Notes: generated from the letters alone by a model not told the origin. A DNA stretch of 64,000 nt from Piliocolobus tephrosceles (GCF_002776525.5 NC_045443.1:47887737-47951736), one strand, 5' to 3'. Numbered from the stretch's first letter, positions 43,760 to 54,702 are shown. Numbers and translations: made by a program.

Positions 43760-44629
43760 CCAGCTTTGTGGGGACTGCAGGGGGCCATTCTGAAGACTCA
43801 CAAAGACAGAAGACCTCTGGCTAGGAGCAGGCTTTCAAACGATGTGAAATAAGCTGAGATGGCTACATGATATTCTTCATCTCATCCTGTGGGATTCTGC
43901 AATCATAAAACACACAGGAAAGGGGAATTCTGTGCAGGCAAATGAAAAAAATGTTAACATTTGGTAGACGTGCTTTGATATAGCGTGAGCAGCACGTTAC
44001 TAAAGCAATTACATGCATGTTGCATTTTTTTCATCTGTTGTACATACTTGTATTTTTATCTAATGCCGTTTTAGAATTTTCTAAGAGAATTTAATGAATT
44101 CACATGAAAGGGGTAGTCTGAGTGACACAGTTCCCCACTCCGTACTGTATTTTGCCATTCTGCCGTAGCTAGATGTTCTGTGGGGTTTGTTAACATGGAA
44201 CTACTCAGCTTTCTTTCAGTCAACCCGTAAGCAAATCAGATAACCCACTGACTATGAGAATTACTTTATATAGATAATTATTGACTATAAAACATTTTGA
44301 CCAGTGTCTTACAACATGTACATAAGAATACACATAATTCAGCTAGAGATTTGAAGAAGTGGCTTGTATAGTTATAACAACCACAGTAGAAACATTTCTA
44401 CTTTGAGAGAATTTCAATATTCTCTTAATGTTGTCTAATTGATTAGGTAACTAAAAAGTGCAAATTGTTGGCAGGTTTTGCTGCACATTGTTCTTTGTCT
44501 TTGTTGGCTGGTATATTTTATAAACTAGAGCTGCCTATGTTTGCTTTTAAAGCTTGCATTCCCGGAATCAGCTTAGGCAGGCTTCTATGAATTCAGCTTG
44601 TTTCTAAAAGCTGGAAATCTCAGTTTAAA

Positions 44630-44635
44630 AATAAA
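44630..44635 (+). promoter_or_regulatory. Possible proximal poly(A) signal (AATAAA)
   Basis: Canonical AATAAA about 870 nt after the stop, inside an A-rich stretch. Could give a short 3' UTR, but A-rich context also produces chance hexamers. Confidence 0.35.
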
Positions 44636-45854
44636 AATGTTAACACAAAGCTAAGATTCATCAGAGCCCACCCTATTCTAAGGAACCACGATAACTTACT
44701 CTGGCCCCAGTTTTAAAACGATCTTTCAGATTTAGAGTGACTATGTAAGAATTTAGGATTTCCTCTTTTCCAGGCCCATTGTAAACTGTGTCTACAGTTT
44801 ATCCACATAACTTCTCTTTTCTGAAAACTGAGGAGTGTCCTCTGTTCTTCCAGTTCATGAGGGCAGGGGGTTTAAAACAAGAATGATAGGCCAGGAAGGC
44901 AGTGGGGATCCACCGTCACATGGAACTGTAAGGCCATATAACTACACAAAACTGACCAATCTGGGTTGCCAAAGCAGCCAGGCTTATGCTGAAACCGGGG
45001 AAGTCTGACGTATGCAGGAAATTCTTTTGAAATAACTGTGGTGCCCAGGCCAAGCAGAATGAGACAGGACTGAGTTTGGCCTCTGACTCGGTTTCCTTTC
45101 TTTGGTCTGATACTTCATGTATTTGAATATAGTTAAATCTTATTATTTTTTTCTTAACAGAAATATTTTTAAAAACGAAAAAGTACTCAAAAGTGAAAAG
45201 AGTTAACTTGTTAAAGCAGAATGGTTCTCTTTGACCCACTCTGGTCTATTGTGTAAATATTTAGACTATTTTAATAATACATATTATTTACCCCACTGTA
45301 ACATCATGTAAACTAAGTATGTTTTTAAACAATTTTTAAGACTTGTAATTACCCTGAAAATAAGGTTTATAATGCAAAGACCAGCTCCTTTGCGGTGGCA
45401 CTGCTCTGGGGCTGCCATTACACGGCCTTCTGACTAAAAGCCACTTTGTGACTCCCTTCACGTAATCCTCTTTTCCTCCCCACTTCTCCACAGAGGGCAG
45501 AGCTCAGGACGTTTGCCAGTTCCAGATCTCTTTTTCAGCATTTCGATGGAATTAATTTACACATGATGAGGGAAGTCCTAGGATGGACAGGAAAAAAAGC
45601 ACTTACATTGGGGCACACAGGAAATCCCAGTGTCTAGAGATGGTTTGGTTTGCAGAGAACACAGCCTGATACTTGGAAAGTAATTTTCTTAAAACCATTT
45701 TTAATGATTCACTAAACAAAGCAGGGGATCCTGAAGCTAATATAAATAAGTCTAGCTCTATAATCCCCAAGTTCTAAAAGTTATGGTTAGATGCTATTCT
45801 GTGGGTTGCTTTGATAATTCTTACTAACACAGATTAGGGTATAGGCATCTAGAG

Positions 45855-46168
45855 ATGCATGGTCCACTGTAAATACTATAATGAGAGCCACATCTGTAAT
45901 TAAATTTTTCTAGTAACCACATTTTTTAAAAGTAAAAAGAAACCCATGGTATTGATTTAAATATATTTTATTTAACCCAATAGCTTGAAAACACTATCAT
46001 TTCAACATAGGATCAATATAAAAATTATTAATGAGGTATTTTACTTTTTTTCATATTAGGCCTTTGAAATTCAGTGTGCATTAAACACATCTCAGTCCAA
46101 ACCATCGCCATATTTCAAGTCTTTGTAGCCAAATGTGACTAGTGGCTACCATATTAGACAGTGCAGAT
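45855..46168. mobile_element. hAT-type DNA transposon fossil in the 3' UTR
   Basis: 'agccacatctgtaattaaa', 'tctagtaaccacatttttta', 'tttaacccaatagcttg', 'gactagtggctaccatattag' and 'acagtgcagatg' are recognisable as a medium-reiterated hAT element; I do not assign the exact MER name. It is part of the mature mRNA. Confidence 0.65.
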
Positions 46169-47092
46169 GTATACTCATTCCTTCAAATACATTACTCCGT
46201 TAATCTCAAAGTGTGGCCAACTCCCAGTTACTTAAGAGGCTGATTATCTAGTTTTGTAGTTCCTCAGGCCTCTAATTTATTTTTTGCTTTCTGCTTTATT
46301 GATCTTTTGCATGTCCCCCAAAGCCAGAATCTGCTCATGGAGGAAGGAAGGCTAAGAACTGTCCTTGAGGAACTTCATCAGTAACTCTGGGAAAGCATCC
46401 TGTGGAGGGAGAGGAGAGCCCAGTCATTTGCTTAGATGATGTTTGTGGGATCACCTGCAGATTTAAAATCTACTGTGCCACAGACTCGAGTAAGAAAATG
46501 TTCTCTTGATGACATAGTGCTCCTACTCTATCCACATTAAGTAGCACCTTTGTGGTGGAACTGATTCTTAAGGCAGGCCTGAAAGGCCATTGCTAATAGA
46601 AACACAGCCTTTCCAATCCTCTGGAACATATTCTGTCTGGGTTTTTAATGTCTGTGGAAAAAAACTAAACAAGCCCCTGTCTCAGTTAAGAGAAATCTCT
46701 TGGTCTGAAGGTTTCTGAACCTCTTTCTAGTTCTCAGCGGAAGTAACTGAAGCAGAACAGGAAGGGGCTGCCTCAGGAAAATTCCTAGGCCCTAGGAGTT
46801 CACTGAGACCCTGGGAAGGACCAGCATGCTAATCAGCATCAGTGAATCCACAGTCTTTACTTCCTGCCTCACAAAGGGCCAGGTCTCCCCAGTGCCAGGT
46901 CCTTTCCTCATGAAGTTGTGTTGCCTCAGGCTGTTTAGGGACCATTGCCTGTCTTGGTCACTTGAGTCTGTCTCCTTACTTTAGTCCCTGGGCAATGCTT
47001 GCTTAATGCTTTTGTTGACTCAACAAGGGCCTGAGACCTTAGGTTTTCTATTAAGGCCTCTGCCCCAGGCATGGTGCTCTATATCTTGGCCA

Positions 47093-47098
47093 AATAAA
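47093..47098 (+). promoter_or_regulatory. Possible alternative poly(A) signal (AATAAA)
   Basis: AATAAA in 'ggccaaataaattac', 470 nt before the last signal. Confidence 0.35.
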
Positions 47099-47565
47099 TT
47101 ACTTTCCTTGAATATCCAGGAATCTTTTAGACTAAAGCAATGAGGAGTTATCACCTCATCCTCAAACTCCAACAAGATCTATGCCTTAGTGTTGTTTTTG
47201 TTGTCTGCTTTGATTTAAAAGCAACAGTATTTGGAGCAAGAAGCTGCACTACTCCAAATACACAATAGGCCTTTTCTTTATCATTCATACAACATTTCTG
47301 GTTTAGGTGTATGTAGATGGGCTATGTTACTTGTCCAGAGAAAGAGACTGTAAAGATACAAGAATAATTTTTTAGTCCTAAATGCTGTTTTGTTTACTTT
47401 CTGTCAAGATATTTACCCGTGTCAAATTCAAACTACAGTACTGTGTAATTATGTATAAAGTTTTTTTATTTATTTGAAGTTAGACTAGATATACATTTTT
47501 AAATTTAACATCTGGCTGGACAGTGTTCTATTAACTCATTGAATGTGTTTCCTTTGTCTTGTGTT

Positions 47566-47571
47566 AATAAA
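47566..47571 (+). promoter_or_regulatory. Main poly(A) signal (AATAAA)
   Basis: AATAAA in 'gtgttaataaatattg', followed within 40-50 nt by GT-containing 'cacattgggtggagg'. The resulting 3' UTR length of about 3.8 kb agrees with what I recall for human DIP2B. Confidence 0.8.
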
Positions 47572-47589
47572 TATTGATGCCTGCTTCTG

Positions 47590-47848
47590 TTTAATCCTTC
47601 ACACATTGGGTGGAGGCTAAGGAATTGATAGATTTTAAATGTAACTTTAGATGGTGAGACCCATTGATAGCTGGGGTGGTCTAAGGAAAGTGAGCACAGA
47701 GATCCAGAGTCAGTGCTATTAAAGGATACTAGGTCAGGGAATCAGGGTGTCACTTTGAAAACTAAGGAGCCTGTTGTCAGGACTTTTCAAGGTAATAATT
47801 ATAGTTTAGTCTTCCTCCCACCCATGTAGTATTTGGTAGTTGTTTTAT
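47590..47848. other. Intergenic start, nothing recognised
   Basis: Presumed downstream flank of DIP2B, no repeat or gene signature. Confidence 0.6.
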
Positions 47849-48141
47849 TATTTAATTTTTTGAGACAGAGTCTCGCTGTGTCACCCAGGCTGAAGTGCAG
47901 TGGCTTGATCTCAGCTCACTGCAGCCTCCGCCTCCTGGGTTCAAGTGATTCTCCCAAAGTAATCTCTAGTAGCTGAGATTACAGGCATGTGCCAACATGC
48001 CTAGTTAATTTTTGTATTTTTAGTAGAGACAGGGTTTCATCATGTTGGCCAGGCTGGTCTTAAACTCCTGAACTCAAGTGATCTGCCCTTCTCAGCCTCC
48101 CAAAGTGCTGGGATTACGGGCGTGACCCACCACGCCTGGCC
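47849..48141 (-). mobile_element. AluS-like SINE
   Basis: First Alu after the 4.3-kb Alu-free last exon; reverse full-length copy. Confidence 0.9.
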
Positions 48142-48144
48142 TAA

Positions 48145-48595
48145 ACTTGAATTGTTTCTAATCTATAATTAGGCTGGATTTTAGCTTTCCTAAAATGATA
48201 TTTCATTTGCTCTTCTAATTCCTGGTTTCAAGAAACTTGGTGGGAGCCCATCAAATTGTGCATGTATTCAAACACCGAAAATGGTCCTTGAATTATTTCA
48301 TTGCTCCAGACTACTCTGGCAGCTGAGAACATTTTTTCATGTCATAGACATTTATGCCTACCAACTAAGCACTGTGATAAGAACTGAAGCCAGAGAGAAA
48401 AAAAATACCAAGTCACTGCCCTCAAGGAGATATAGGATAACAATCACAATACAATACAAGGGTTAAGAACAGACATGCATTGTGAGAGCAGGCAGGTGAG
48501 GCACATAGTCTGATGGTAAGGGAGGATAGTGAGGAGTAGGAAACCTCTGACCTGGATTTCAGAGGATGAGACAGCCAGATAAGATAGTGAGCAGG
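48145..48595. other. Intergenic, nothing recognised
   Basis: Possibly an old repeat around 48330-48560 ('gcctaccaactaagcactgtg'), not assigned. Confidence 0.5.
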
Positions 48596-48893
48596 GGCCG
48601 GGCGCGGTGGCTCAAGCCTGTAATCCCAGCAGTTTGGAAGGCCGAGACGGGCAGATCACGAGGTCAGGAGATTGAGACCATCCTGGCTAACAATTCACCG
48701 TCTCTACTAAAAAAAACAAAATACAAAAAAACTAGCCGGGCGAGGTGGCGGGCACCTGTAGTCCCAGCTGTTTGGGAGGCTGAGGCAGGAGAATGGCATA
48801 AACCTGGGAGGCGGAGCTTGCAGTGAACTGAGATCCGGCCACTGCACTCCAGCCTGGGTGACAGAGCGAGACTCCGTCTCAAAAAAAAAAAAA
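48596..48893 (+). mobile_element. AluY, Old World monkey type
   Basis: 'ggctcaagcctgtaatcc', 'ctgagatccggccactgc'. A local rearrangement replaces 'acacggtgaaacccc' by 'acaattca'. Confidence 0.92.
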
Positions 48894-48988
48894 AGAACTT
48901 AAGAGCCAATGTGATAGTATTAAGAGGTGGGGCCTTTTGGGAAGTGATTAAGTTACGAGAGCTGTGGACTGGTGAAGGGATTACTGCC

Positions 48989-49257
48989 AGGCTGGAGTGC
49001 AGTGGCCAGATCTCAGCTCACTGCAAGCTCTGCCTCCGGGTTTACGCCATTCTCCTGCCTCAGCCTCCCAAGTAGCTGGGACTACAGGCGCCCGCCACCA
49101 CACCCAGCTAGTTTTTTTTTTTTTTTTTTTTTTTTTTTCAGTAGAGACGGGGTTTCACCGTGTTAGCCAGGATGGTCTCGATCTCCTGACCTCGTGATCC
49201 GCCCATCTCGGCCTCCCAAAGTGCTGGGATTACAGGCTTGAGCCACCGCGCCCGGCC
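48989..49257 (-). mobile_element. Tail-less AluY (monkey type), non-classical insertion
   Basis: Reverse copy beginning at 'aggctggagtgcagtggcc', so the A-tail and about 30-40 nt of the 3' end are absent; the head end is complete. Flanks are 'tgcc' on both sides and the host LTR continues without loss. The middle A-rich linker has grown to a 27-T run. Confidence 0.85.
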
Positions 49258-49493
49258 TGCCCTTTTAAAAGTACTGGAGAGAACTGGTTAGGCCCTTTTG
49301 CCTTTCTGTCCCTCCCCCCATGTGAGGACATGGTGTTCGTCCACTCCAGAAGCAGCAGCATTTAAGGTACCATTTTGGAAGTAGAGACCAGGCCCTCACC
49401 AGACAGTGAAACTGCCAGCACCTTAATCTTGGACTTCCCAGCCTCCATAACCGTGAGCAGTAAATTTAAGCTGTTTATAAATTATCCAGGCTT

Positions 49494-49795
49494 GGCCGGG
49501 CGCGGTGGCTCAAGCCTGTAATCCCAGCACTTTGGGAGGCCGAGACAGGCGGATCACGAGGTCAGGAGATCAAGACCATCCTGGCTAACACGGTGAAACC
49601 CCGTCTCTACTAAAAAATACAAAAAACTAGCCAGGCGAGGTGGCAGGCGCCTGTAGTCCCAGCTACTCGGGAGGCTGAGGCAGGAGAATGGCGTAAACCC
49701 GGGAGGCGGAGCTTGCAGTGAGCTGAGATCCGGCCGCTGCACTCCAGCCCAGGGACAGAGGGAGACTCCGTCTCAAAAAAATAAATAAATAAATA
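49494..49795 (+). mobile_element. AluY, Old World monkey type, in LTR
   Basis: Perfect 15-bp target duplication 'aaattatccaggctt' at 49479-49493 and 49796-49810. Tail (AAAT)n. Confidence 0.95.
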
Positions 49796-50056
49796 AAATT
49801 ATCCAGGCTTAGGTATTTTTTATAGCAGCAGAAAAGGACTAAGATAAGGATGCAAGGTTTGAGGGGAGAAAAGTAAAAGATAATTATGGAGGCTTGAGCC
49901 AGGGACAGATCACTGAGGGTCTTGTACTTCCTAAGAATTTTGGACTTTTAACAAAGGGGTAAAGAGGAGTTAATGAGGGATTTAAAGCAGGGGGATAACA
50001 TGCTCAGATTTGCAACGTAGAATATTATTCTGGCAGTCACATAGAAAATAGACTGG

Positions 50057-50216
50057 GGCTGGGCGTGGTGGCTCGCGCCTGTGATCCCAGTACTTTGGGA
50101 AGCCAAGGTGGAAGATCTCTTGAGCCCAAGAGTTCAGGGCTACAATGAGTTACAATTGCACCACTGCACTCCAGCCTGGGTGACAGAGCAAGACCCTGTC
50201 TCTAAGAAAAAACAGT
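50057..50216 (+). mobile_element. Alu, monomer-size recombinant
   Basis: Left-arm head through 'cttgagcccaagagttcag' then directly right-arm 'ggctacaatgagttac', as expected from a deletion between the two homologous arms. Confidence 0.85.
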
Positions 50217-50332
50217 AAGATAGGAATGGATAGGGAAAGGGAAATAAAGCCAGAGATTGTAATGGATAGCGAAAAGGAGATAAAACTGGAAAGACTAGTT
50301 GGGAGACCTTTGCATTGACCACAGTGATAGAG

Positions 50333-50674
50333 TGCTATGATTTGAATGTGTTCCCTCCAGATTCTTCTGTTGAAACTTAATGGCCAAGGTGATGGTTTTA
50401 AGAGGTCATTAGGCCATGATGGCTTCTCCCTCACAAATGGAGTTAGAGCTCTTATGAAAGGCTTCATGCAGCAGCACTTGACTCGCTTGCCTTCTGCCCT
50501 TCACCAACACAGCACTGTCTTGGAAAGAGAGCAGCCCTCACCACACAAGCCAACCTGCCAGTGCCTTGATGTTGAACTTCCTGGCCTCCAGGAGTGTGAG
50601 AAATACATGTCTGTTCTTTATAAACTACCCAGGTTCAGGTATCTTGTTATAGCAGCACAAAACAGACTAAGACA
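50333..50674 (+). mobile_element. MLT1-type MaLR LTR
   Basis: Nearly complete LTR: 'tgctatgatttgaatgtgtt', 'gttgaaacttaatggcc', 'cctggcctccaggagtgtgag', 'ttgttatagcagcacaaaac', 'agactaagaca'. Solo, no second matching LTR. Confidence 0.85.
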
Positions 50675-50761
50675 TAGAGCAAGGTACTTCAACCAAGGCA
50701 GTAAGAATGGAGAAGAGAGGCCATGCGTAAAAACTTCAGTGGCATTAAGATTCCAATTGCT

Positions 50762-51338
50762 GGCGGGCACGGTGGCTCACACCTGTAATCCCAGCACCTT
50801 GAGAGGCTGAGGCAGGTGGATCACCTGAGGTCAGGTGTTCAAGACCAGCCTGATCAACGTGATGAAACCCCATCTGTACTAAAAATACAAAAATTAGTTG
50901 GGAGGCCTAGACGGGCGGATCACAAGGTCAGGAGATCAAGACCATCCTGGCTAACATGGTGAAACCCCGTCTCTACTAAAAATACAAAAAATTAGCTGGG
51001 TGTGGTGGCGGGCACCTGTAGTTCCAGCTACATGGGAGGCTGAGGCAGAAGAATGGCGTGAACCCGGGAGGCGGAGCTTGCAGTGAGCCGAGATTGCGCC
51101 ACTGCACTCCAGCCTGGGCGACAGAGCAAGATTCCGTCTCAAAAAAAAAAAAAAAAAAAAATACAAAAATTAGTTGGGTGTGGTGGTGGCACATACCTGT
51201 AATCCTGGCTACTAGGGTGGCTGAGGCAGGACAATCACTTGAACCCAGGAGGCAGAGATTGCAGTGAGCCGAGATTGTGCCACTGCACTCCAGCCTGAGC
51301 AATAAGAGTGAGACTCTGTCTCAAAAAAAAAAAAAAAA
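50762..51338 (+). mobile_element. AluS-like SINE split by an AluY
   Basis: Left part 50762-50902, right part 51161-51338; they join at the duplicated 'acaaaaattagttggg'. Confidence 0.93.
50903..51160 (+). mobile_element. 5'-truncated AluY in AluS
   Basis: Starts about 45 nt into the consensus ('aggcctagacgggcgg'). 18-bp target duplication at 50885-50902 and 51161-51178. Confidence 0.95.
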
Positions 51339-51703
51339 AGATTACAACTGCTGAATATTCAGGGTAAGGAAGAAGGAATTCAAAATAACTCCTAGATTTC
51401 TGGCTTGGGGGTTAGGTGGATGTGGGGCCATTTACCAAGGCAGGGGAGAAAACAGGAGGAACAGATTTGGGAAGGAAGACACTGTGTTCCATATTGGTCC
51501 TGTTCCTTTGAGGTGCTGTGGAACATGCAGGTGAAGAGGTTCAACAGACAGCTGAATACTGAGGTCTTTGCCTCAGGAGAGCTCTGGCCTAAAACTGTAG
51601 ATATAGGAGACAACATTTCAAAGTGGATGATATTGCCAAGGAAGAACATGTAGAGTGAGAAAAGGATCAGAATCATGGCGAACAAGAGCATTTAAAGATT
51701 CGT

Positions 51704-51990
51704 GAGGGCCTGGCACAGTGGCTCATGCCTGTAATCCCAGCACTTTGAGAGGCTGAGGCGGTCAGATCACCTAAGGTCAGGAGTTCAAGACCAGCCTGGC
51801 CAACATGGTGAAACCCGGTCTCTACTGAAAATACTAATTCAGCTGGGCATGGTGGTAGGCACCTGTAGTCTCAGCTACTCGGGAGGCTGAGGCACGAGAA
51901 TCGCTTCAACCCAGGAGGCGGAGGTTGCAGTGAGCCGAGATCGCACCACTGCACTCCAGCCTGGGCGAAAGAGCGAGACTCCGTCTCAAA
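51704..51990 (+). mobile_element. AluS-like SINE
   Basis: Full dimer lying inside the long antisense L2. Confidence 0.92.
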
Positions 51991-52484
51991 AACAAAATCA
52001 AAGAGGAGGGAGTGCTCAAAAACCCAACGGCCACAACAAAGCTGAGTAGAACAGGGATTGGATGGCATGTGCTGGACCTGGCAATGAGGGAGTCCCTGGT
52101 GGCCTTGATGAGAGAGTTTTAGTGTGGCTGTATGGGCAGAAACCTAAAAACTGGTTCAGGAGAGAATTGCTGGGAGGTGAGACTGAACAGAGGCCTCTCT
52201 CCAGAGGCTTTATCTGTAACTGCAAGTAGGAAGGAGAAAGAGGGGACAGTAGTTAGAAGGGGGATGTAAAATCAAGGGGGGCTGTTTTAAAGATGGAAGA
52301 AATAAACGTGTCAGGAGAAAAAACTGGAATAGAGGGAAAGTTTCTAAATATAGCAATAAGGGACAACTGACAAAGCGAGGTCACTGTCACTGAGGAAGCT
52401 GGAGCGGACGGACTCCAGTGAGCAGGTGGAAGGATTGGCAGCAAGGGAGGAAGCACACTTTTTCAAATAAAACTGAGTACAAGC

Positions 52485-52760
52485 AAGATCCTAATAGAAG
52501 TTGCTATTAATAAAAGTCTACCTGATGACCTCATTCACTTCTCTGAATCTCCATTCTCAGTCTCCAAAGATGAACACTCATTTCTGGGATCATTTCTATA
52601 AATAACTCCCATGGTCAGACAGACCTGACAAAGCAGAACATAGACTTTGGAAATGATGGTGGTTCCTAAAGAAGCAGGTAAGAGGGAGTTCACAGTGCAA
52701 GCATTGAAGAACAAACAAAATGAATTAGTTGTATTCAGTTTCAGAATCTGGAAAAAGAAT
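52485..52760. other. Intergenic, nothing recognised
   Basis: Between the L2 and an L1 fragment; no clear repeat or gene feature. Confidence 0.5.
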
Positions 52761-53255
52761 AAAAAGACCCACTAAGAAAGATGAAAGAAGAAAATAACAA
52801 AGACAAAAGCAGACATTAATTAAAAAGGAAGAAAACAGAAAAAAAGGTTCAACAGAACCAGAAACTGATTTCTTACAAATATTCTAATCACAGTAAAACC
52901 CATTTAACAAAAGGCATGCACACATGTACACAAAAAGTAGGAAACACCAAAGGGAACATAACTAACTACAGATACAGCACTTGTGCTTCTATTTCAAGGG
53001 ATTATTTTTTCAGAAAATTTCTGTTTTAAATGAAATGGATAATTTTCTAAAAATTATGTAACTTTGAAAATTCACTCAAGAAATAGAAAATCTGAATTTT
53101 ACCACACTCAGCTCACAAAGCAAAAAATAATCCTCTTTTCATATATAAAAGAAAAAGCCATCCAACTAATCTTACCAAATTAGTATAAGTCAGATACCAA
53201 AGTCACACTAAGGCAGTTTTTAAAAATTCTAAATCAATCTCCCTTAAGAAAAGAT
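52760..53255 (+). mobile_element. Old L1 ORF2 fragment
   Basis: A-rich strand with 'aaaagcagacattaattaaa', 'caacagaaccagaaactga', 'ctcaagaaatagaaaatctg', in the order of L1 ORF2. Many stops; not coding. Confidence 0.65.
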
Positions 53256-53262
53256 ACACAAT

Positions 53263-53561
53263 GGCCGGGCGCGGTGGCTCAAGCCTGTAATCCCAGCACT
53301 TTGGGAAGCCGAGATGGGCGGATCACGAGGTCAGGAGATCGAGACCATCCTGGCTAACACGGTGAAACCCCGTCTCTACTAAAAATACAAAAAAAAAAAC
53401 TAGCCGGGCAAGGTGGCAGGCGCCTGTAGTCCCAGCTACTCGGGAGGCTGAGGCAGGAGAATGGCGTAAACCTGGGAGGCGGAGCTTGCAGTGAGCTGAG
53501 ATCCAGCCACTGCACTCCAGCCTGGGCGACAGAGCGAGACTCCGTCTCAAAAAAAAAAAAA
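53263..53561 (+). mobile_element. AluY, Old World monkey type
   Basis: Target duplication 'gaaaagatacacaat'/'gaaaagatacaaaat' on the two sides. Confidence 0.93.
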
Positions 53562-53588
53562 AGAAAAGATACAAAATGATAAAATCTA

Positions 53589-53873
53589 GGCCAGGCATGG
53601 TGGCTCACACCTGTAATCTTCAGGAGGCCAAGGTAGGAGGATGGTTTGATGCCAGAAGTTGGAGACAAGGCTGGGCAACTTAATGGGACCCTATCTCTAA
53701 GAAAAATAAATAAATAGCTGGGCATGATAGCATGCGTTTGTGGTCCCAGCTACTCAGGAGACGAAGGTGGAGGATCACTTGAGCCCAGGAGTTTGAGGCT
53801 GCAGTGAGCCATGATTGTGCAACTACTCCAGCTTGGGCAGCAAGTGAGATCCTGTCTCATAAAAATAAAAATC
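53589..53873 (+). mobile_element. AluJ-like SINE
   Basis: Left arm lacks 'cccagcactttggg' ('ctgtaatcttcaggaggcc'); otherwise complete. Confidence 0.88.
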
Positions 53874-53884
53874 TCAGTGTTTCA

Positions 53885-54070
53885 GTTATTTATTGCTGTG
53901 TAACAAACCACCCCAACTTAGTGGCATAAACCACAACTGAGTAGAAAGTGATATAAAGTGAGTATCCTCCTCATAGTCTTGACTTTTCTAGTAGTGCTTC
54001 TGAAGTATCACCATTGTGTATTCTTTTTACTGTATATTGATAGATATGCTTTATCAGTTAAAGAAGTCTA
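53885..54070. repeat. Ancient repeat fragment, family not assigned
   Basis: 'tattgctgtgtaacaaaccacc' and 'acttagtggcataaacc' belong to the same kind of repeat as 13015-13415; only the first 60 bp are clear. Confidence 0.4.
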
Positions 54071-54391
54071 GGCCACATGCAGTGGCTCATGCCTGTAATC
54101 CCAACACTTTGGGAGGCAGGTCGGGGGCGGATCACCTGAGGTCAGGAGTTTGAGACCAGCCTGGCCAACACAGTAAAACCCCATCTCTACTAAAAATCAA
54201 AAAAAAAAAAAAAAAAAAAAAAAAAACCATCTGAGCATGGTAGCAGGCACCTGTGATCCCAGCTACTTGGGAGGCTAAGGCAGGAGAATCACTTGAATCC
54301 AGGAGGCGGAGGTTGCAATGAACTGAGATTGCGCCACTGCACTCCAACCTGGGTGACGAGAGCGAGAACCTATCTTAAAAAAAAAAAAAAT
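54071..54391 (+). mobile_element. AluS-like SINE
   Basis: First of three same-strand Alus in a row; its central linker is a run of about 30 A (54199-54226). Confidence 0.92.
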
Positions 54392-54392
54392 C

Positions 54393-54694
54393 GGCCGGGC
54401 GCGGTGGCTCAAGCCTGTAATCCCAGCACTTTGGGAGGCCGAGACGGGCGGATCACAAGGTCAGGAGATCGAGACCATCCTGGCTAATACGGTGAAACCC
54501 CGTCTCTAATAGAAAATACAAAAAACTAGCCGGGCGACGAGGCGGGCGCCTGTAGTCCCAGCTACTCGGGAGGCTGAGACAGGAGAATGGCGTGAACCCG
54601 GGAGGTGGAGCTTGCAGTGAGCTGAGATCCGGCCACTGCACTCCAGCCCGGGCGGCAGAGCAAGACTCCGTCACCTAACTTAAAAAAAAAAAAA
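54393..54694 (+). mobile_element. AluY, Old World monkey type
   Basis: 'gctgagatccggccactgc', 'gccgggcgacgaggc'. Second of three tandem Alus. Confidence 0.93.
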
Positions 54695-54702
54695 TCTATT
54701 CT

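Larger units (their letters stand above)
1..47590 (+). other. DIP2B: DIP2B gene, 3' half (19 coding exons plus 3' UTR)
   Basis: Disco-interacting protein 2 homolog B. The exons between 1608 and 43759 join in one frame to 801 codons ending in TAA; the human protein, as I remember it, has 1576 residues, so roughly residues 776-1576 are here. DIP2 proteins have an N-terminal DMAP1-binding domain (not in the window) and two adenylate-forming (ANL/FAAL-like) domains. Exons 1-4 of this window carry the end of the first ANL domain, exon 5 the linker, exons 6-19 the second. DIP2 family members have been reported to control particular diacylglycerol pools; a role in neurite growth is reported for DIP2B. 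The paralogues DIP2A and DIP2C are excluded by stretches such as GRDLGQIEENDLVRK and PQLYKPPTPEMLAYLDF, which I recall as DIP2B-type. All splice sites are GT-AG and no frameshift or stop breaks the frame, so the gene looks functional. The 5' limit is outside the window; the 3' limit is inferred from the last AATAAA. Confidence 0.93.
43760..47590 (+). other. DIP2B: DIP2B 3' UTR
   Basis: About 3.8 kb between the stop and the last AATAAA. It contains no Alu, MIR or L2 that I can see, only one hAT transposon fossil. AT-rich, with several long TTTTA/ATTTA-type stretches. The end is placed about 20 nt after AATAAA at 47566; the precise cleavage site is not determined. Confidence 0.85.
48896..49850 (+). 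mobile_element. MaLR LTR (MLT1/MST type) broken by two Alus
   Basis: Pieces 48912-48988, 49258-49493 and 49796-49848 join to one LTR: 'attaagaggtggggcctttt', 'gcccttttaaaagtactgg', 'cccatgtgaggacatgg', 'cttggacttcccagcctcc', 'tatagcagcagaaaaggact'. The LTR's own 5' part is missing. Confidence 0.8.
49880..52470 (-). mobile_element. Long antisense L2 LINE, heavily interrupted
   Basis: L2 in antisense, from the region near its 3' end at low coordinates to the reverse-transcriptase part at high coordinates. Pieces: 49880-50056, 50217-50332, 51340-51703, 51995-52470. Landmarks: 'gggtcttgtacttcctaag', 'ctcctagatttctggcttggg', 'gagggagtgctcaaaaaccc', 'gtggccttgatgagagagtttt', 'gactccagtgagcaggtggaa'. 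Interrupted by an Alu fragment, an MLT1 LTR, a nested Alu pair and an AluS. Confidence 0.78.

Noticed and set aside
48912..50674. The two MaLR LTRs as a paired provirus
   Set aside because: They look like different subfamilies and the DNA between them is antisense L2, not retroviral internal sequence.
50346..50810. 154-codon open frame in the intergenic part
   Set aside because: Covers an MLT1-type LTR and the start of an Alu.
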